Below are positions 26,492 to 36,309 of a stretch of 64,000 nt of DNA, in pieces (within the stretch, counting starts at the first letter, position 1; each line of letters begins with the position of its first letter). The DNA lies in assembly GCA_963701675.1 (NCBI GenBank), contig OY969623.1, forward strand, positions 7,378,001 through 7,442,000, in the 5' to 3' direction. The notes beneath the pieces are model-generated. The model was not told where the DNA came from and did no database searches. It saw only the letters and a list, made by a program, of their open reading frames with translations. Both the position numbers and the translations under genes were made by a program. Source of the stretch: G963701675 sp963701675. GTDB lineage: Bacteria; Planctomycetota; Planctomycetia; Gemmatales; Gemmataceae.

Positions 26492-27356
26492 TCCGCTCAC
26501 GCATTGATTGAACCAGTTGTTGCATCTGTCGTTGCATCTCACCGGCGGGCAAATTCACGCGTTGGCCATGTCCCGGCAAGACCCATTCGAAGCGGTGGTC
26601 GGAGAGCCTCGCCATCGACTCGATCTGTTCGTTCCACGAATACCAGCAGTAGTCCTCGGAGGCTGAGAGCCGATGGGCGTCCCGGTCCCAATCTAAATGG
26701 TCGCCAGTGAAAAGGAATCGCTCGTTGAAGAGTAAAACGCAGTGGCCTTTCGTGTGTCCCGGTGTGTGAATGGCCACAAAGCCGGGAGCCAAATCCCACG
26801 GCCCCGTGTCGTCGAGGACGATTTCGGCACTGGGTTGGGATGAAAGCTCGTCTCGATGAATGATTCGGCGGCTTCCGAAGTGCTCGGCGAATCGTTCGGC
26901 ATCCGCCACGTCATCACGATGTGTCAGAAAGATGTGAGCAACGCCGCCGAGCGATTCCAACTGCTTCACGAGTGGCGTCACAAACTTGGGCGAATCAATT
27001 AGCCAATTGCCATCCGGGTTCCGAATGAAATAGCTGTTGCCGCCATACGACTTCGGCGAGTTGTAGCCGCAGTAGAAGACCGGCGCTTCAAGGAGGAGCG
27101 GAAAATCTCGCATCACGGGCTTCACATCGTCATCGCCGAGGCAACCAATCGAACCGGTGGGGCAGGCAAGCAATGCCTGTAAACTTTGCCGACGTTCGAT
27201 ACTCGACTTTGGCTGGACCTTAACGTAGGACGTTTCAACGGCTTCTCCGAACACCGAAGGCGCGATCTGGCGACAAGCATCGCAGTCGATACAGTTTGAA
27301 TCAACGAAGAAATCGCCAGGGACGTTTTCGGGGACGCGCTTTTTGGGGTTCGCCAT
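26481..27356 (-). CDS. Ferredoxin-MBL-fold hydrolase fusion
   Basis: A 291-aa protein starting at ATG 27356 behind AAGGAGG; the upstream extension of the frame is not coding. Residues ~15-75 are a ferredoxin-like domain: NCIDCDACRQIAPSVF with C-x2-C-x2-C and a later Cys in LLACPTGSIGC. Residues ~95-270 are a metallo-beta-lactamase fold: IFLTHRDDVADAERFAEHFG, AIHTPGHTKGHCVLLF, FTGDHLDWD and WVLPGHGQRV. The metal motif has THRDDVAD in place of the usual HxHxDH, as in one known subfamily. The combination suggests a redox-linked hydrolase, soluble and cytoplasmic. The substrate is unknown. Confidence 0.88.
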   Translation of the reverse strand: MANPKKRVPENVPGDFFVDSNCIDCDACRQIAPSVFGEAVETSYVKVQPKSSIERRQSLQALLACPTGSIGCLGDDDVKPVMRDFPLLLEAPVFYCGYNSPKSYGGNSYFIRNPDGNWLIDSPKFVTPLVKQLESLGGVAHIFLTHRDDVADAERFAEHFGSRRIIHRDELSSQPSAEIVLDDTGPWDLAPGFVAIHTPGHTKGHCVLLFNERFLFTGDHLDWDRDAHRLSASEDYCWYSWNEQIESMARLSDHRFEWVLPGHGQRVNLPAGEMQRQMQQLVQSMRERNAA

Positions 27357-27528
27357 CAGGGCCTCCTTCTTCCATCTTAACGAGGATGGAGTCAGAAATT
27401 GCTCACCAAAGCGGGGTGAGAAACGGATCGGTGGCACCAGACGAAAGGTTTCGCCGTTTCGGTAGAATGGCGGCCCACACGCCCAATGCTGTTTTAAGGG
27501 ACACCGAATTGACATCACCGCCGAATTC

Positions 27529-27645
27529 ATGTCGGCCATCATCAACACGTTTGAGGCCAACAAGCGTCTGGCGGATCGAGCCGTCGAACAAGTGCCAGAT
27601 GAGAAACTCCACACCGCGCTCGATGCCAACGCAAACGGAGGAATC
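27529..27645 (+). pseudogene. DinB/DUF1572-like protein, N-terminal fragment
   Basis: About 38 residues, SAIINTFEANKRLADRAVEQ and VPDEKLHTALDANANG, match the first helix of DinB-like DUF1572 proteins. The following sequence is unrelated, so only the 5' end remains. DinB-fold proteins are four-helix metal-binding enzymes, often thiol S-transferases. This piece cannot fold into the bundle. Confidence 0.55.
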
Positions 27646-27801
27646 AGCTTGTCGAGGCTGAACTGCAACTTCTTCAACCGTCTGGCCGAACGCGGCTCTG
27701 TGGCCGGGGTCACCCTGATTGGACATGCGGGCCGTCAAAAACTTGCAAGTGCGGTAACAGACCCGAGGTTAGAGTCACTCCGTTATCGGACGAGCGTGTA
27801 G

Positions 27802-28332
27802 TCTTTGCCATTTCTCCGTTTACCCTCATCGACGGAACCTTTTTGTAGCGCGATGAAGATGTTCGTCAAATTGTTTTGCTAGGGCAGTAAGGGCAGTAAA
27901 ATCTGTGGAACCCCCTGTGAAACACAGTAAAATGTGGAAAATGTGAAACGGCCGATCCGCAAAAATCCTCGGAAAAACGGCCCTTTTTCGATTGAACTCG
28001 TCACATGGGGTTCAAGAGCTCGCATTTGGGAGAGCGTAAGCCATAAACGCTAGTCGTGAAAGATAGTTACGCCTAGCGTCATTTTTCAATGGTGCTGATC
28101 CCTAACCACCTTCTGCCAGTTCAAAGATTTCAAATTCGTCGAGTGACCTGAACCGATCGCGCGCCTTACCTTGAGACAGGCGCGCAAGACTAGTTGACGT
28201 CGTGTGCACTTACTGACAGATGGTCTGTGGACGGAGCGAAATGCCCCGTACTGCGCACGTTCTCGTTTGAAAATTGATCGCGCCATAGGATGATTTCTTC
28301 GCCCTTCGCGCATGGAATGATGGCCGCCGACT
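27802..28332. other. Non-coding region with short AT-rich repeats
   Basis: No gene is recognised in these ~530 bp. Around 27880-27950 there is a patch of repeated short words, GGGCAGTAAGGGCAGTAAAA and CACAGTAAAATGTGGAAAAT, more AT-rich than its surroundings. A minus-strand frame covering 28086-28619 has no protein-like features and overlaps the LssY_C gene. Confidence 0.4.
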
Positions 28333-29608
28333 ATGAAAGTTTCAAGTATCCGCTGGATCGGCGTTCCGTACCGGCCGCTTCCGGATAAGAAAGCTTTTCT
28401 GCAAAGGGCGATTGTGCAGCGAGATGACGAGCTCAGTGTGAGCGTTGCCGTGTTAGATGACCGGGAAAGTGAACAGTTTTTCGGGGTCCCCTTGCGCGAC
28501 GGCGCATTCAGCCCGTGTGGGTTCAGATCGCCAACAACGGTACGCAACCTTATCGCCTCCGTCTCGCCAGTCTGGACCCAAATTACTTTCCACCACTGGA
28601 GGCGTCGTTTGTCAACCATTTCGCTATTGGGAAACGGCTCGTTACCTTCGGCGTGGTCGCCTGGTTCTTCCTGCCGCTTTTGATTCTTCTGCCGTTCAAA
28701 ATCCTTGTGCCCGGGCCGCGAACCGCCGGATGGATGCCTACTTCCAGGAACATGGTATTGGTTGGGGAATGATAAAACCGGGTCATGAACTTGCAGGGTT
28801 TGTCTTCACGACACTGGACGAGGGAACGAAACAATTCTCCGTACGGCTCCAAGGTGCAGCCGGAGTCAAGGACTACGCGTTTTCCATTCCGGTTCCCGGC
28901 CTCAAGGTAGACCATGGCAAGAGACAATTCGACCAACTCGCCAACTCAGCGGACGTCATCGAATGTGACGTGGCCGAGCTCGGCAAACGAATCACCGCGC
29001 TGCCGAGGGCGACGACAAACAAACGCAGAACCGTTGATGGAGATCCGCTCAACTTAGTGGTAATCGGTGACTTCGACACAATTCTCAACGGCTTCGGCGT
29101 GCGCTGGGACGAGACAGAGACAATCAGTTTTAGCTCTTGCTGGCGTACCCTCAAAGCCTTCATGCTCGGCAGCAGATACCGGTATTCGCCTGTGAGTTCG
29201 CTTTATGTAGCTGGAAGAAGCCAGGACTTCGCGCTCCAAAGAGTACGCCAGTCGATCAACGAGCGCCTACACCTTCGGCTATGGATGACGCCGTTTCGGT
29301 TTGCTAAGAAGCCCGTGTGGATCGGCCAGATCAGCCGAGACATCGGCGTTCGCTTCACGCCGAAAACTTGGAACCTGACCACGCACAAGATCGACCCCAA
29401 TGTCGATGATGCCCGGGATTTTGTGATGGACGACCTAATGGAGGCGGGCCGGGTTACGCAGCTAGGCTATCTCCCGGGAGTGGACGCTGCAGACCGCACG
29501 GCTCCGCGACACAACCTGACGGGAGATCCGTACTTCACGGACGGCATGCGTGCGGTCGCGGTTTTCTCGAAGACGCGGACGAATCCCAGCTGGATTGATT
29601 GGACGTGA
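28333..29608 (+). pseudogene. LssY_C-domain membrane protein, two frameshifts
   Basis: Three frames join into one protein of about 425 aa. Part one (ATG 28333): IGVPYRPLPDKKAFLQRAIV up to FFGVP. Part two: RRIQPVWVQIANNGTQPYRL, LDPNYFPPLEASF and a TM helix VAWFFLPLLILLPFKIL. Part three: ANRRMDAYFQEHGIGWGMIKP and the LssY_C domain (GDPLNLVVIGDFDTI, FMLGSRYRYSPVSSLYVAGR, LRLWMTPFRFAKKPVWIGQI). The first shift is at a C4 run (28488-28491) and the second near 28706; each is fixed by one added base. LssY_C proteins are membrane-associated and poorly characterised. The tidy fit of all parts makes read error plausible. Confidence 0.75.
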
Positions 29609-29670
29609 GTTCAAGCTCGTGGCGATATTTCGGACTGTAGAGGTTTTTCATTTCCAACGAAGGAGCATCT

Positions 29671-31533
29671 ATGACAAGCGGCACAAGATTACTTGCCGTC
29701 GTTTTCCTGGCGGCCGGAGGGCTGCTCGGATTCGCGGCTGCATCAGCCAATTCTTGGCTGAGCAGGCCGGCACACGCCGCAGCGGAAAGGGCGCCGTTGG
29801 CGAGCAGTAGACATGCGGATGCGGCTTCCGCGTCACCGACCGCGGCTTGCTGCCCCGAAGGCACAAGCAAGGGCCAGCTCTTAGCCATGGCCGATCCCAA
29901 ACTGAAAGAGCCGGTCGTGCAAGGCGAGGGCAAAAACAAGAAGCCGAACATTGTCTTTATCATGGGCGACGACGTCGGCTGGTTCAACATCGGCGCCTAT
30001 CATCGCGGAATCATGTCCGGCAAGACGCCGAACTTGGACAAGTTAGCATCTCAGGGCATGCTATTCACCGACTACTACGCGGAAGCGAGCTGCACGGCAG
30101 GCCGCGCCGCATTCATTACCGGCGAAATCCCTCTCCGCACGGGCCTTACGACCGTAGGCCAGGCCGGGGCAGACGTCGGTATGCCGGCCCAAGCGTCTAC
30201 AATCGCGTCTGCTTTGAAGGTGCAAGGCTATGCCACGGGACAGTTCGGCAAGAACCATCTAGGCGACTTGAACAAGTACTTACCGACGCTGCACGGCTTC
30301 GACGAGTTCTTCGGCTACCTGTACCACCTCGATGCTATGTCGGACCCGTATTGGTACTCGTTCCCTAACGATCAGGCTTTTCGCGATAAATACGGGCCGC
30401 GCAACCTGGTCCACTGCTGGGCGACCGACAAGGACGACCCGACCGAGATGCCGCGCTGGGGCAAAATCGGCAAGCAGAAGATCGTCGACGAAGGCCCGTT
30501 GCCGCCGTTTGCCGACATGTCCAACGTGCCGAACATGCATGACATCTCAACGAAGGCCAAGTACAACATGACGACGTTCGACGAGGTGCTCGTCGAACAC
30601 TCAAAGGGCTTCATGGACAAGGCCAAAAAAGAAGGCAAGCCGTTCTTCCTCTGGCACAACACGACGCGCATGCATGTCTGGACGTTCCTGTCCAAGAAAT
30701 ACGGATCCATGATGAACAGCGAAACCAACTTCGGCCTCGAGGAAGCCGGCATGAAGCAGATGGACGACGCCGTCGGCGCCATCATGAAGCACCTGGACGA
30801 CATCGGCGAGGCCGACAATACGATCCTCATCTTCAGCACCGACAACGGGGCCGAAGTGTTCACCTGGCCGGATGGCGGCATGACACCGTTCAAAGGCACC
30901 AAGGGTACCGTGTATGAGGGCGGCTTTCGCGCACCTTGCATCGCTCGCTGGCCGGGTAAAATCAAGCCGGGCACGGTACAGAATGGCATCTTTTCCGCCC
31001 TGGACTGGTTCCCGACCATGGTCGCGGCCGCCGGCAATCCGAATATCACCGACGAACTCCTCAAAGGGGTGAAGCTGGGTGACCGGACCTACAAGAACCA
31101 CCTCGACGGCTACAACCAGATGGACCTGTTGCTGGGCAACGGGCCGTCGAAACGCCACGAGTTTTTCTACTTCGGCGGCCCGCATCTCGGCGCCGTTCGC
31201 ATCGACGATTTCAAGTACCAGTTCTACCTGCAGCCGCAAGGATGGCCCGGCGCGAAGGTCACCACCGACATGCCTACGATGGTGAACATCCGCCAGGATC
31301 CGTTTGAGCGGACACCGTCGATCGGTGGGCAGAGCCTGAACGATCTCGGTGGCGGCTACATGAATGACTTCTATGCCAGAGAGTTCTGGCGTTTCGTGTT
31401 CGTTCAGGGACGGGTGTCGGAGCTGGCCAAGACGGCCATCGACTACCCGCCCATGCAGGACCCGGCCTCCTTCAACCTAGAGGCGGTGAAACAGCAGATC
31501 GATAAGGCGATCAAGAACAAGCCGGGACAGTAA
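29671..31533 (+). CDS. Arylsulfatase, secreted
   Basis: A 620-aa type I sulfatase that hydrolyses sulfate esters, probably from sulfated polysaccharides, as is usual in planctomycetes. ATG 29671 follows AAGGAG. An N-terminal export signal (LLAVVFLAAGGLLGFAAASA) precedes a ~50-residue linker. The catalytic domain opens with PNIVFIMGDDVGWFN (metal-binding Asp pair). The formylglycine site is CTAGRAAFITG with Cys ~141, so a maturase must convert this Cys. Further motifs are YATGQFGKNHLGD (Lys-x2-His), FSTDNGAEV and KGTKGTVYEGGFRAPC. The gene is intact and followed by a strong terminator, so it is probably monocistronic. Confidence 0.95.
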   Translation: MTSGTRLLAVVFLAAGGLLGFAAASANSWLSRPAHAAAERAPLASSRHADAASASPTAACCPEGTSKGQLLAMADPKLKEPVVQGEGKNKKPNIVFIMGDDVGWFNIGAYHRGIMSGKTPNLDKLASQGMLFTDYYAEASCTAGRAAFITGEIPLRTGLTTVGQAGADVGMPAQASTIASALKVQGYATGQFGKNHLGDLNKYLPTLHGFDEFFGYLYHLDAMSDPYWYSFPNDQAFRDKYGPRNLVHCWATDKDDPTEMPRWGKIGKQKIVDEGPLPPFADMSNVPNMHDISTKAKYNMTTFDEVLVEHSKGFMDKAKKEGKPFFLWHNTTRMHVWTFLSKKYGSMMNSETNFGLEEAGMKQMDDAVGAIMKHLDDIGEADNTILIFSTDNGAEVFTWPDGGMTPFKGTKGTVYEGGFRAPCIARWPGKIKPGTVQNGIFSALDWFPTMVAAAGNPNITDELLKGVKLGDRTYKNHLDGYNQMDLLLGNGPSKRHEFFYFGGPHLGAVRIDDFKYQFYLQPQGWPGAKVTTDMPTMVNIRQDPFERTPSIGGQSLNDLGGGYMNDFYAREFWRFVFVQGRVSELAKTAIDYPPMQDPASFNLEAVKQQIDKAIKNKPGQ

Positions 31534-31546
31534 TTGATTGCATTGA

Positions 31547-31585
31547 GCGAGCGCTCCGAGAGGCCGGGGCGCTCGCTGCTTGTTT
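31547..31585 (+). terminator. Stem-loop after the sulfatase gene
   Basis: GCGAGCGCTCC pairs with GGGGCGCTCGC (one G-U) around an 8-nt loop, 14 bp after the stop. It is followed by TGCTTGTTTCG, a weak T-rich tract. A probable transcription terminator. Confidence 0.75.
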
Positions 31586-31658
31586 CGCTTGCGCATTTAC
31601 TGTAAGGCATATGGTGTCGCCGGGGCCGCACTGCTCGTCCAATAGATAGCGCTACGCG

Positions 31659-32207
31659 ATGAAGAATTCGGATGAAAAACAAGCCGGCATGAAACACAAG
31701 ATCGCCCACGAGCTACGCAAGCTTGTGGCAATCTTCGTTTACCTTGCCGCCTTTTTTGTCGTGTTCAAGTTGTACACAAGGCTGGTCCTGGCCGAGTACC
31801 AGATCAACTACTTCGCATACGGGCTAACCCTTTTGAAGGCGCTCGCGTTAGCCAAGATCGTTCTTACGGGCGAAGCCCTCCGCCTTGGCGAGAGGTTTCG
31901 AGAGCGACCCTTGATCATTCCAACGTTCTTCAAAACGGTGGTGTTTAGCGTATTCGCCTTGGTCTTCGAGGTGGTCGAGCACCTCATCCTCGGACTGGTC
32001 CGTGGAAAAGACTTAGCCGAGATCTCCTCAGAACTCCTAAACAAGGGCTGGCCGCATCTCGTCGCCATGACGATGGTGGTTTTCGTTGCCTTCCTCCCCT
32101 TTTTCGCTTTCCGCGAGTTGGAACGCGTGCTGGGTGAGGGAAAGCTTAGAGACTTGTTTTTCAAACCGAAGGCGGCCGCCATCGAGCGCGGCGCACTCGG
32201 GAACTAG
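31659..32207 (+). CDS. Small membrane protein, four TM helices
   Basis: A 182-aa protein of unknown function. Four hydrophobic stretches are seen: LVAIFVYLAAFFVVFKLY, YFAYGLTLLKALALAKIVL, IIPTFFKTVVFSVFALVFEV and LVAMTMVVFVAFLPFFAF. The C-terminus is charged and cytoplasmic-looking (ELERVLGEGKLRDLFF). ATG 31689 (MKHKIAHELRK) is an alternative start. I recognise the pattern as a conserved hypothetical family but know no role. It lies 104 bp before the SnoaL-like gene. Confidence 0.75.
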   Translation: MKNSDEKQAGMKHKIAHELRKLVAIFVYLAAFFVVFKLYTRLVLAEYQINYFAYGLTLLKALALAKIVLTGEALRLGERFRERPLIIPTFFKTVVFSVFALVFEVVEHLILGLVRGKDLAEISSELLNKGWPHLVAMTMVVFVAFLPFFAFRELERVLGEGKLRDLFFKPKAAAIERGALGN

Positions 32208-32310
32208 AGTGTCGGGGCTACTTGGTGGGACAAAGCGGGCAACCTACGGCATTGCGCCAGCGACAAGTGGAGCCCGTGACATAGGAATATTCACAACTGG
32301 GAGAACTGTA

Positions 32311-33249
32311 ATGAGTAACAGATTTTTGGGCCTAGCTCTGGGACTGGCTGCGGCCCTGTTCGCCGGCCAGTTGCAAGCTGTCGGTTACACGCCGCGGGAA
32401 CCCGATGAGCCGAAGGCGGATGGCAAGGTCACTCCGGGCAAGGGCCAGCGGGCACAAGAGTTTATCGCCGCTTTCAACAAAGGTGACGCCAAGGCCGTCG
32501 CCGCCTTCTGGACTCCGGAAGCAGACTACGTCGATCCACTCGGGCGCCACACCAAGGGTCGAGCCGCAATCGAGAAGATGTACGAGAAACTGTTCGCTGG
32601 CCGGAAGGGCGCGAAGCTCAATATCATCGTCAACTCCGTTCGCTTGGTTGGAAGCGACGTGGCGCTCGAAGATGGAATCACCGAGGTCACCCCGGCCGAC
32701 GGCGGGCCCCCGAGCGCGGCCCGATTCTCGGCAGTTCTGGTGAAGAAAGACGGCCAGTGGTATTTCGAGAGCGTTCGGGACTCGCTTGCTCGCCCGCCTT
32801 CCAACGTTGAACACTTCGAAGACATTGAGTGGCTGATCGGCGAGTGGACCGGCGAGGCGGACAAGGGCGAGTCGGCGACAGCCTCGTATGCGTGGGCGGA
32901 AAACCAGAACTTCATCGTCTCCTCGTTTTCCACAACTCTGAACGGCGTCCCAGTGGTCGGCGGCACGCAGTGGATCGGTTGGGACGCAGTCGATAAGCAG
33001 GTCCGATCTTGGTCCTTTTATTCCGGCGGAGGAAACGGCGAAGCGATTTGGACGAAAGATGGCGGCAAGTGGAACCTTAAGACCAACGCCCGAACCGCGG
33101 ACGGCAAGAAAGTGTCCGCGACCAACGTCTTGACCAAGGTGGACGCCGACCATGCCACATGGCAAATGACCAAGCTGACCGTGGATGGGCAGTCGATGCC
33201 GGACCCCACGCCGGTGAAGCTGAAACGCGTGATGCCGGACCGGCGCTGA
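32311..33249 (+). CDS. Secreted SnoaL-like protein with DUF1579-like domain
   Basis: A 312-aa exported protein. ATG 32311 gives a clear signal peptide (MSNRFLGLALGLAAALFAGQ), whereas the longer frame runs through the previous gene. Residues ~45-165 form a SnoaL/NTF2-like cone fold of the SgcJ/EcaC type: AQEFIAAFNKGDAKAVAAFW, DYVDPLGRHTKGRAAIEKMY and FSAVLVKKDGQWYFESVRDS. Residues ~175-305 are a second, beta-rich domain: WLIGEWTGEADKGES, GTQWIGWDAVDKQVRSWSF and THATWQMTKL-type strands, similar to DUF1579. The ligand is unknown. Neither half shows obvious catalytic residues. Confidence 0.85.
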   Translation: MSNRFLGLALGLAAALFAGQLQAVGYTPREPDEPKADGKVTPGKGQRAQEFIAAFNKGDAKAVAAFWTPEADYVDPLGRHTKGRAAIEKMYEKLFAGRKGAKLNIIVNSVRLVGSDVALEDGITEVTPADGGPPSAARFSAVLVKKDGQWYFESVRDSLARPPSNVEHFEDIEWLIGEWTGEADKGESATASYAWAENQNFIVSSFSTTLNGVPVVGGTQWIGWDAVDKQVRSWSFYSGGGNGEAIWTKDGGKWNLKTNARTADGKKVSATNVLTKVDADHATWQMTKLTVDGQSMPDPTPVKLKRVMPDRR

Positions 33250-33312
33250 GCCAGACGCGATACGTGCTGACAATTGAGGAATCGCCTAATCATATTTAAT
33301 GAGGGAACTCTG

Positions 33313-33645
33313 ATGAAAAAGAAGCTCTTGTTAGGCGTTGTCTCGGCCGCGTTAATGGCCGTAATGATGCCTTCGATGGTCCATGCCTATGGCGCAGCCC
33401 ATGTGGGCTACACTCACGTGGGTCCAAACGGGGTCTATCACGCAGGCGAAACCGTTGCTCGCGGCCCCGGCGGCGCGTACGCCGGCGGCCGGACCACGGC
33501 GGCCGGCTACGGCGGTGCCGAGTATCGCGGCGGCTATGGCGCCGCTGAGCATCGTGGCGGTTACGGATACGCCCCGAGTTACGCCGCCGGGCGCATTATG
33601 CGTACGTGCGGTAGCCTTCCCGGTGGTTCCAGAGATTCAGCATGA
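33313..33645 (+). CDS. Small secreted Gly/Ala/Tyr-rich protein
   Basis: About 110 aa from ATG 33313, with GAGGGA upstream. A signal peptide (KKKLLLGVVSAALMAVMMPS) is followed by AYGAAHVGYTHVGPNGVYHAG and a Gly-Tyr-Ala-rich tail with repeats of GGAEYRGGYGAAEHRGGYGY. The last ~16 residues (RIMRTCGSLPGGSRDSA) look out of frame. One frame over, the sequence reads AHYAYVR and stops, which fits the style of the protein, so a one-base slip near 33595 is likely. It is perhaps a cell-wall or matrix component. Confidence 0.7.
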   Translation: MKKKLLLGVVSAALMAVMMPSMVHAYGAAHVGYTHVGPNGVYHAGETVARGPGGAYAGGRTTAAGYGGAEYRGGYGAAEHRGGYGYAPSYAAGRIMRTCGSLPGGSRDSA

Positions 33646-34397
33646 GTTCCCTCGCCATCAGTGGGATTGTGTTCGCGTGCGTTTTTGGGGGCACGTTGCT
33701 TGGGATTCTGCTGCGCCGCGCGCTGCCCGAACATCATTTGAGCGCCGACTCAAAGGACACCCTGAAGCTCGGCATGGGAGTGATCGGGACGATGGGTGCC
33801 CTCGTTCTGGGACTGACGGTCGGATCGGCCAAGAGTTCGTACGACACACAGAAAAGTGAAGTCACGCAGATGGCCGCTAAGATCGTCCTACTTGACCGCA
33901 CGCTGGCTCATTACGGGCCGGACACCAAGGGAGCAAGAGAGATGTTGCGCGGCTTCGTCACGCGCATGATTGAACAGATTTGGTCCGACGGCGGGTCGCA
34001 GCAAGGACAATTGGACCCGCTGGCGGCGGGGGGCGAAGCACTCTTTGACGCGATACACGAGCTCACGCCGACAACCGACGCACAGCGTTCGCTCAAAGCC
34101 CAGGCGCTAACTATCACTGTGGATATCGGGAACATGCGCTGGTTGATGTTCGCGCAGGCGGGAAAATTGATTTTCGTGCCCTTCCTCGTCATGTTGGTCT
34201 CTTGGTTCACCGTGACCTTCCTGGGATTCGGATTGTTTGCGCCGCGCAACCTGACTGTGATCGCGGCTTTTCTACTTTGTGCGCTGTCGGTTTCAGGTGC
34301 AATCTTCCTCGTTCTCGAGCTGGACCATCCTTTCCATGGCCTGATTCAGATCTCTAGCGATCCCCTGCGGAGCTCTCTAGCGCAACTCGGCCGTTAG
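33642..34397 (+). CDS. DUF4239/bestrophin-like membrane protein
   Basis: A 251-aa inner-membrane protein. An N-terminal helix (LAISGIVFACVFGGTLLGILL) is followed by RRALPEHHLSADSKDTLKLG and a second helix (MGALVLGLTVGSAKSSYDTQ), the signature of DUF4239 proteins. Two more helices lie near the C-terminus (LIFVPFLVMLVSWFTVTFLG, LTVIAAFLLCALSVSGAIFL). As annotated, its ATG overlaps the stop of the previous frame in ATGA. If the upstream gene is frameshifted this overlap is accidental. The function is unknown; a channel-like role is suggested only by remote bestrophin similarity. Confidence 0.85.
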   Translation: MSSLAISGIVFACVFGGTLLGILLRRALPEHHLSADSKDTLKLGMGVIGTMGALVLGLTVGSAKSSYDTQKSEVTQMAAKIVLLDRTLAHYGPDTKGAREMLRGFVTRMIEQIWSDGGSQQGQLDPLAAGGEALFDAIHELTPTTDAQRSLKAQALTITVDIGNMRWLMFAQAGKLIFVPFLVMLVSWFTVTFLGFGLFAPRNLTVIAAFLLCALSVSGAIFLVLELDHPFHGLIQISSDPLRSSLAQLGR

Positions 34398-34419
34398 ACC
34401 GTGACACGATGGGTGTGCC

Positions 34420-35584
34420 ATGAACCATTCAGCAACAGCCGCGTCCGCGCCGCCCGCCGCGCCAGCAACACGCGGCCTGAGTTTCCGTATGAAGCTCGTG
34501 CTGGGTGTATGCGGGCTGGTGTTGCTCACCGGCGCTGTCGTGCTGGCTCTTGCGCACCGAAGCGCCAAGGCCAGCACGGAGGCGCTAACAGGCTCTGTCT
34601 TCCGCGAAGTCAGCGGGCGCGCCGCGACACACACACGTGCGTTCGTCTTACGTGCGGCACCGGTAGTCGAATCGCTCGCGCATCTCGCGGACAAAGGGCT
34701 GGAAGTCGACGAACCCGACCGGCTCGCCCCGCAACTCCTTGCCGTCTTGAAAGCCAACCCGGGTCTGAGTTGGGTGAGCTACAGCGACGCGAGCGGCAAG
34801 TTCACCGGTGCGTACCGCGCGCCGGAAGGCGGAATGCGCATTCACCGCACCCGGATAATGAACGGCAAGACGCAACTAGTCGAACACGATGTGTTGCCCG
34901 ACGGCAGCTTGAAGGTGTTCCGAACCGACCCCGACAGCGAGTACGACCCACGAGTTCGCCCGTTCTACCGGGGGGCAAAGCAGGCGGGTCGGCTCGTTTG
35001 GTTGCCGCCTTATGTCTTTTATTGGCAGTGGGTGCCGGGCATCACCTGCGCGGTGCCGGTGCAGAACGCGAGCGGCCAACTCCGTGGCGTGCTTACCGCC
35101 GATTTCGATTTGAACGCACTCTCTGATTTCGTCGCCGGCCTGTCGCTGAGCGAGCATTCGTGCGTGTTCCTCTTCACCTCCGATGAGGTTCTGCTCGCGC
35201 ATCCCGATCGACGCGGAGTATCTGGAGAGCGTGAGACCGCGAAACTCCTTACGCTCGCTGACGCAGGCGATCCGCTGGTTGATGCGTATCGCACGAACTT
35301 GAAGCCCGAATACTTCAACGTGTCGGCCAGCGAAGCGTTCCATCGCTTCGAGTTCGTCCATGACGGGACCGAATACCTCGGCTCGACCACTACGTTTCGT
35401 GTCGGTGACGATCTGGTGTGGGCGGTTGGTGTAGTGGCTCCGAGAGCGGACTTTGTCGGCGATGTATGGCGAACGCAAGCGTACGCGTTGGCCGCGGCAG
35501 CAGTGGCGGTACTCGCGGCCGTGGGACTGGCGTTCGCGCTGGCGAGCACGGTGTCGCGACCTGTGCAGTCGCTGATCGGGTTCA
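34420..35584 (+). pseudogene. Cache-domain transmembrane sensor, C-terminal half lost
   Basis: About 388 genuine residues. A TM helix (FRMKLVLGVCGLVLLTGAVV) is followed by a periplasmic dCache/PDC-type domain: RAATHTRAFVLRAAPVVESL, NPGLSWVSYSDASGKFTGAY, YDPRVRPFYRGAKQAGRLVW and LRGVLTADFDLNALSDFVAG. A second TM helix (LAAAAVAVLAAVGLAFALAS) and the start of a HAMP-like region (VSRPVQSLIGF) come next. At about 35584 the sequence changes into the antisense of a pseudopilin gene. The effector part (kinase, cyclase or chemoreceptor) is missing, so output is unknown. Confidence 0.82.
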
Positions 35585-35770
35585 TCCATGCACGGCCAAG
35601 CCGAGTTGCTTTAGGTTGTTCGAACACCGGGTTCGATTGGCTGCTTCACGGACCTTCTGCACCGCGGGAAGCAGGAGCGCAATCAGAATGCCGATGATCG
35701 CGATGACCACGAGCAACTCGATTAGGGTAAAGCCTGGCCGATTGCCACGCTTTTCTGAAGAAGTTTTCAT
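35582..35770 (-). pseudogene. DUF1559 pseudopilin, N-terminal fragment
   Basis: Starts at ATG 35770 with MKTSSEKRGNRPGFTLIELL, the type IV prepilin cleavage site (G/FTLIELL) and hydrophobic helix, then LLPAVQKVREAANRTRCSNN and LKQLGLAVHG. This is the hallmark start of the DUF1559 family, which is highly expanded in planctomycetes. It ends at the junction with the sensor fragment, so the ~250-residue C-terminal domain is missing. Confidence 0.88.
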
Positions 35771-35831
35771 CTTGAAGCCTCCTGAAACTTGGACTGTCAA
35801 AATTGAAATCAACAACGTCTAGAAGCGAGAG

Positions 35832-36309
35832 TTATTTCTTGAGTTTCAAGTCGTAGGCGCCTGCCGGCGGATCGGAGACGACTTCAACCGATAGGTCCGT
35901 CGTCGTCTCCTGGCCGTAGCGAGGATGCACCGCTTGGCCGCCCGACGATCGCGGCTTCGGTTTGGCTCCGCGCTGCGCCGGCGCCATCCTTCTCGTCGAC
36001 AGCGGTGACGGTTACGCGGTACCATCCCGCAGGCGCGCCGTCCTTGCTTTGCGTTGACAGCGTATAAGTGCCGTCCGGGTTGAGCGGCCCCACCGCTGCG
36101 AATTCACCTTGGTTTCCCTTGGAAGCGTCGGGCCTAAATGTTACGAAGCCCGATTTGCCGACCAAGGGTTTCCCCTCGACGTACACCGTCCCTTCAACGA
36201 CATAGCACTTGCCGATTCGGCCGTCGCAGCCGGGGGCGGCGGCGAGCAGCGGCAGTAACGCCGTCAATAAGGCTCGACGTGATGTTCGTGAGAATGAAGC
36301 ATTCGCCAT
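35832..36309 (-). pseudogene. Lipoprotein with transthyretin-like domain, frameshifted
   Basis: A planctomycete lipoprotein of the carboxypeptidase-regulatory-like type. ATG 36309 follows GAAGGTG. The lipoprotein signal is LLTALLPLLAAAPGC. The domain reads VVEGTVYVEGKPLVGKSGFV, GPLNPDGTYTLSTQSKDGAP and AGWYRVTVTAVDEKDGAG. The original frame then diverges, while another frame continues RYGQETTTDLSVEVVSDPPA and ends GAYDLKLKK with TAA at 35832-35834, exactly the usual family ending. The shift lies about 35960-35990 in GC-rich sequence. Such genes often sit beside DUF1559 genes, as the pair does here. Confidence 0.8.

Noticed and set aside
28086..28619. 177-aa minus-strand frame
   Set aside because: It overlaps the LssY_C N-terminal region and has no recognisable domain.
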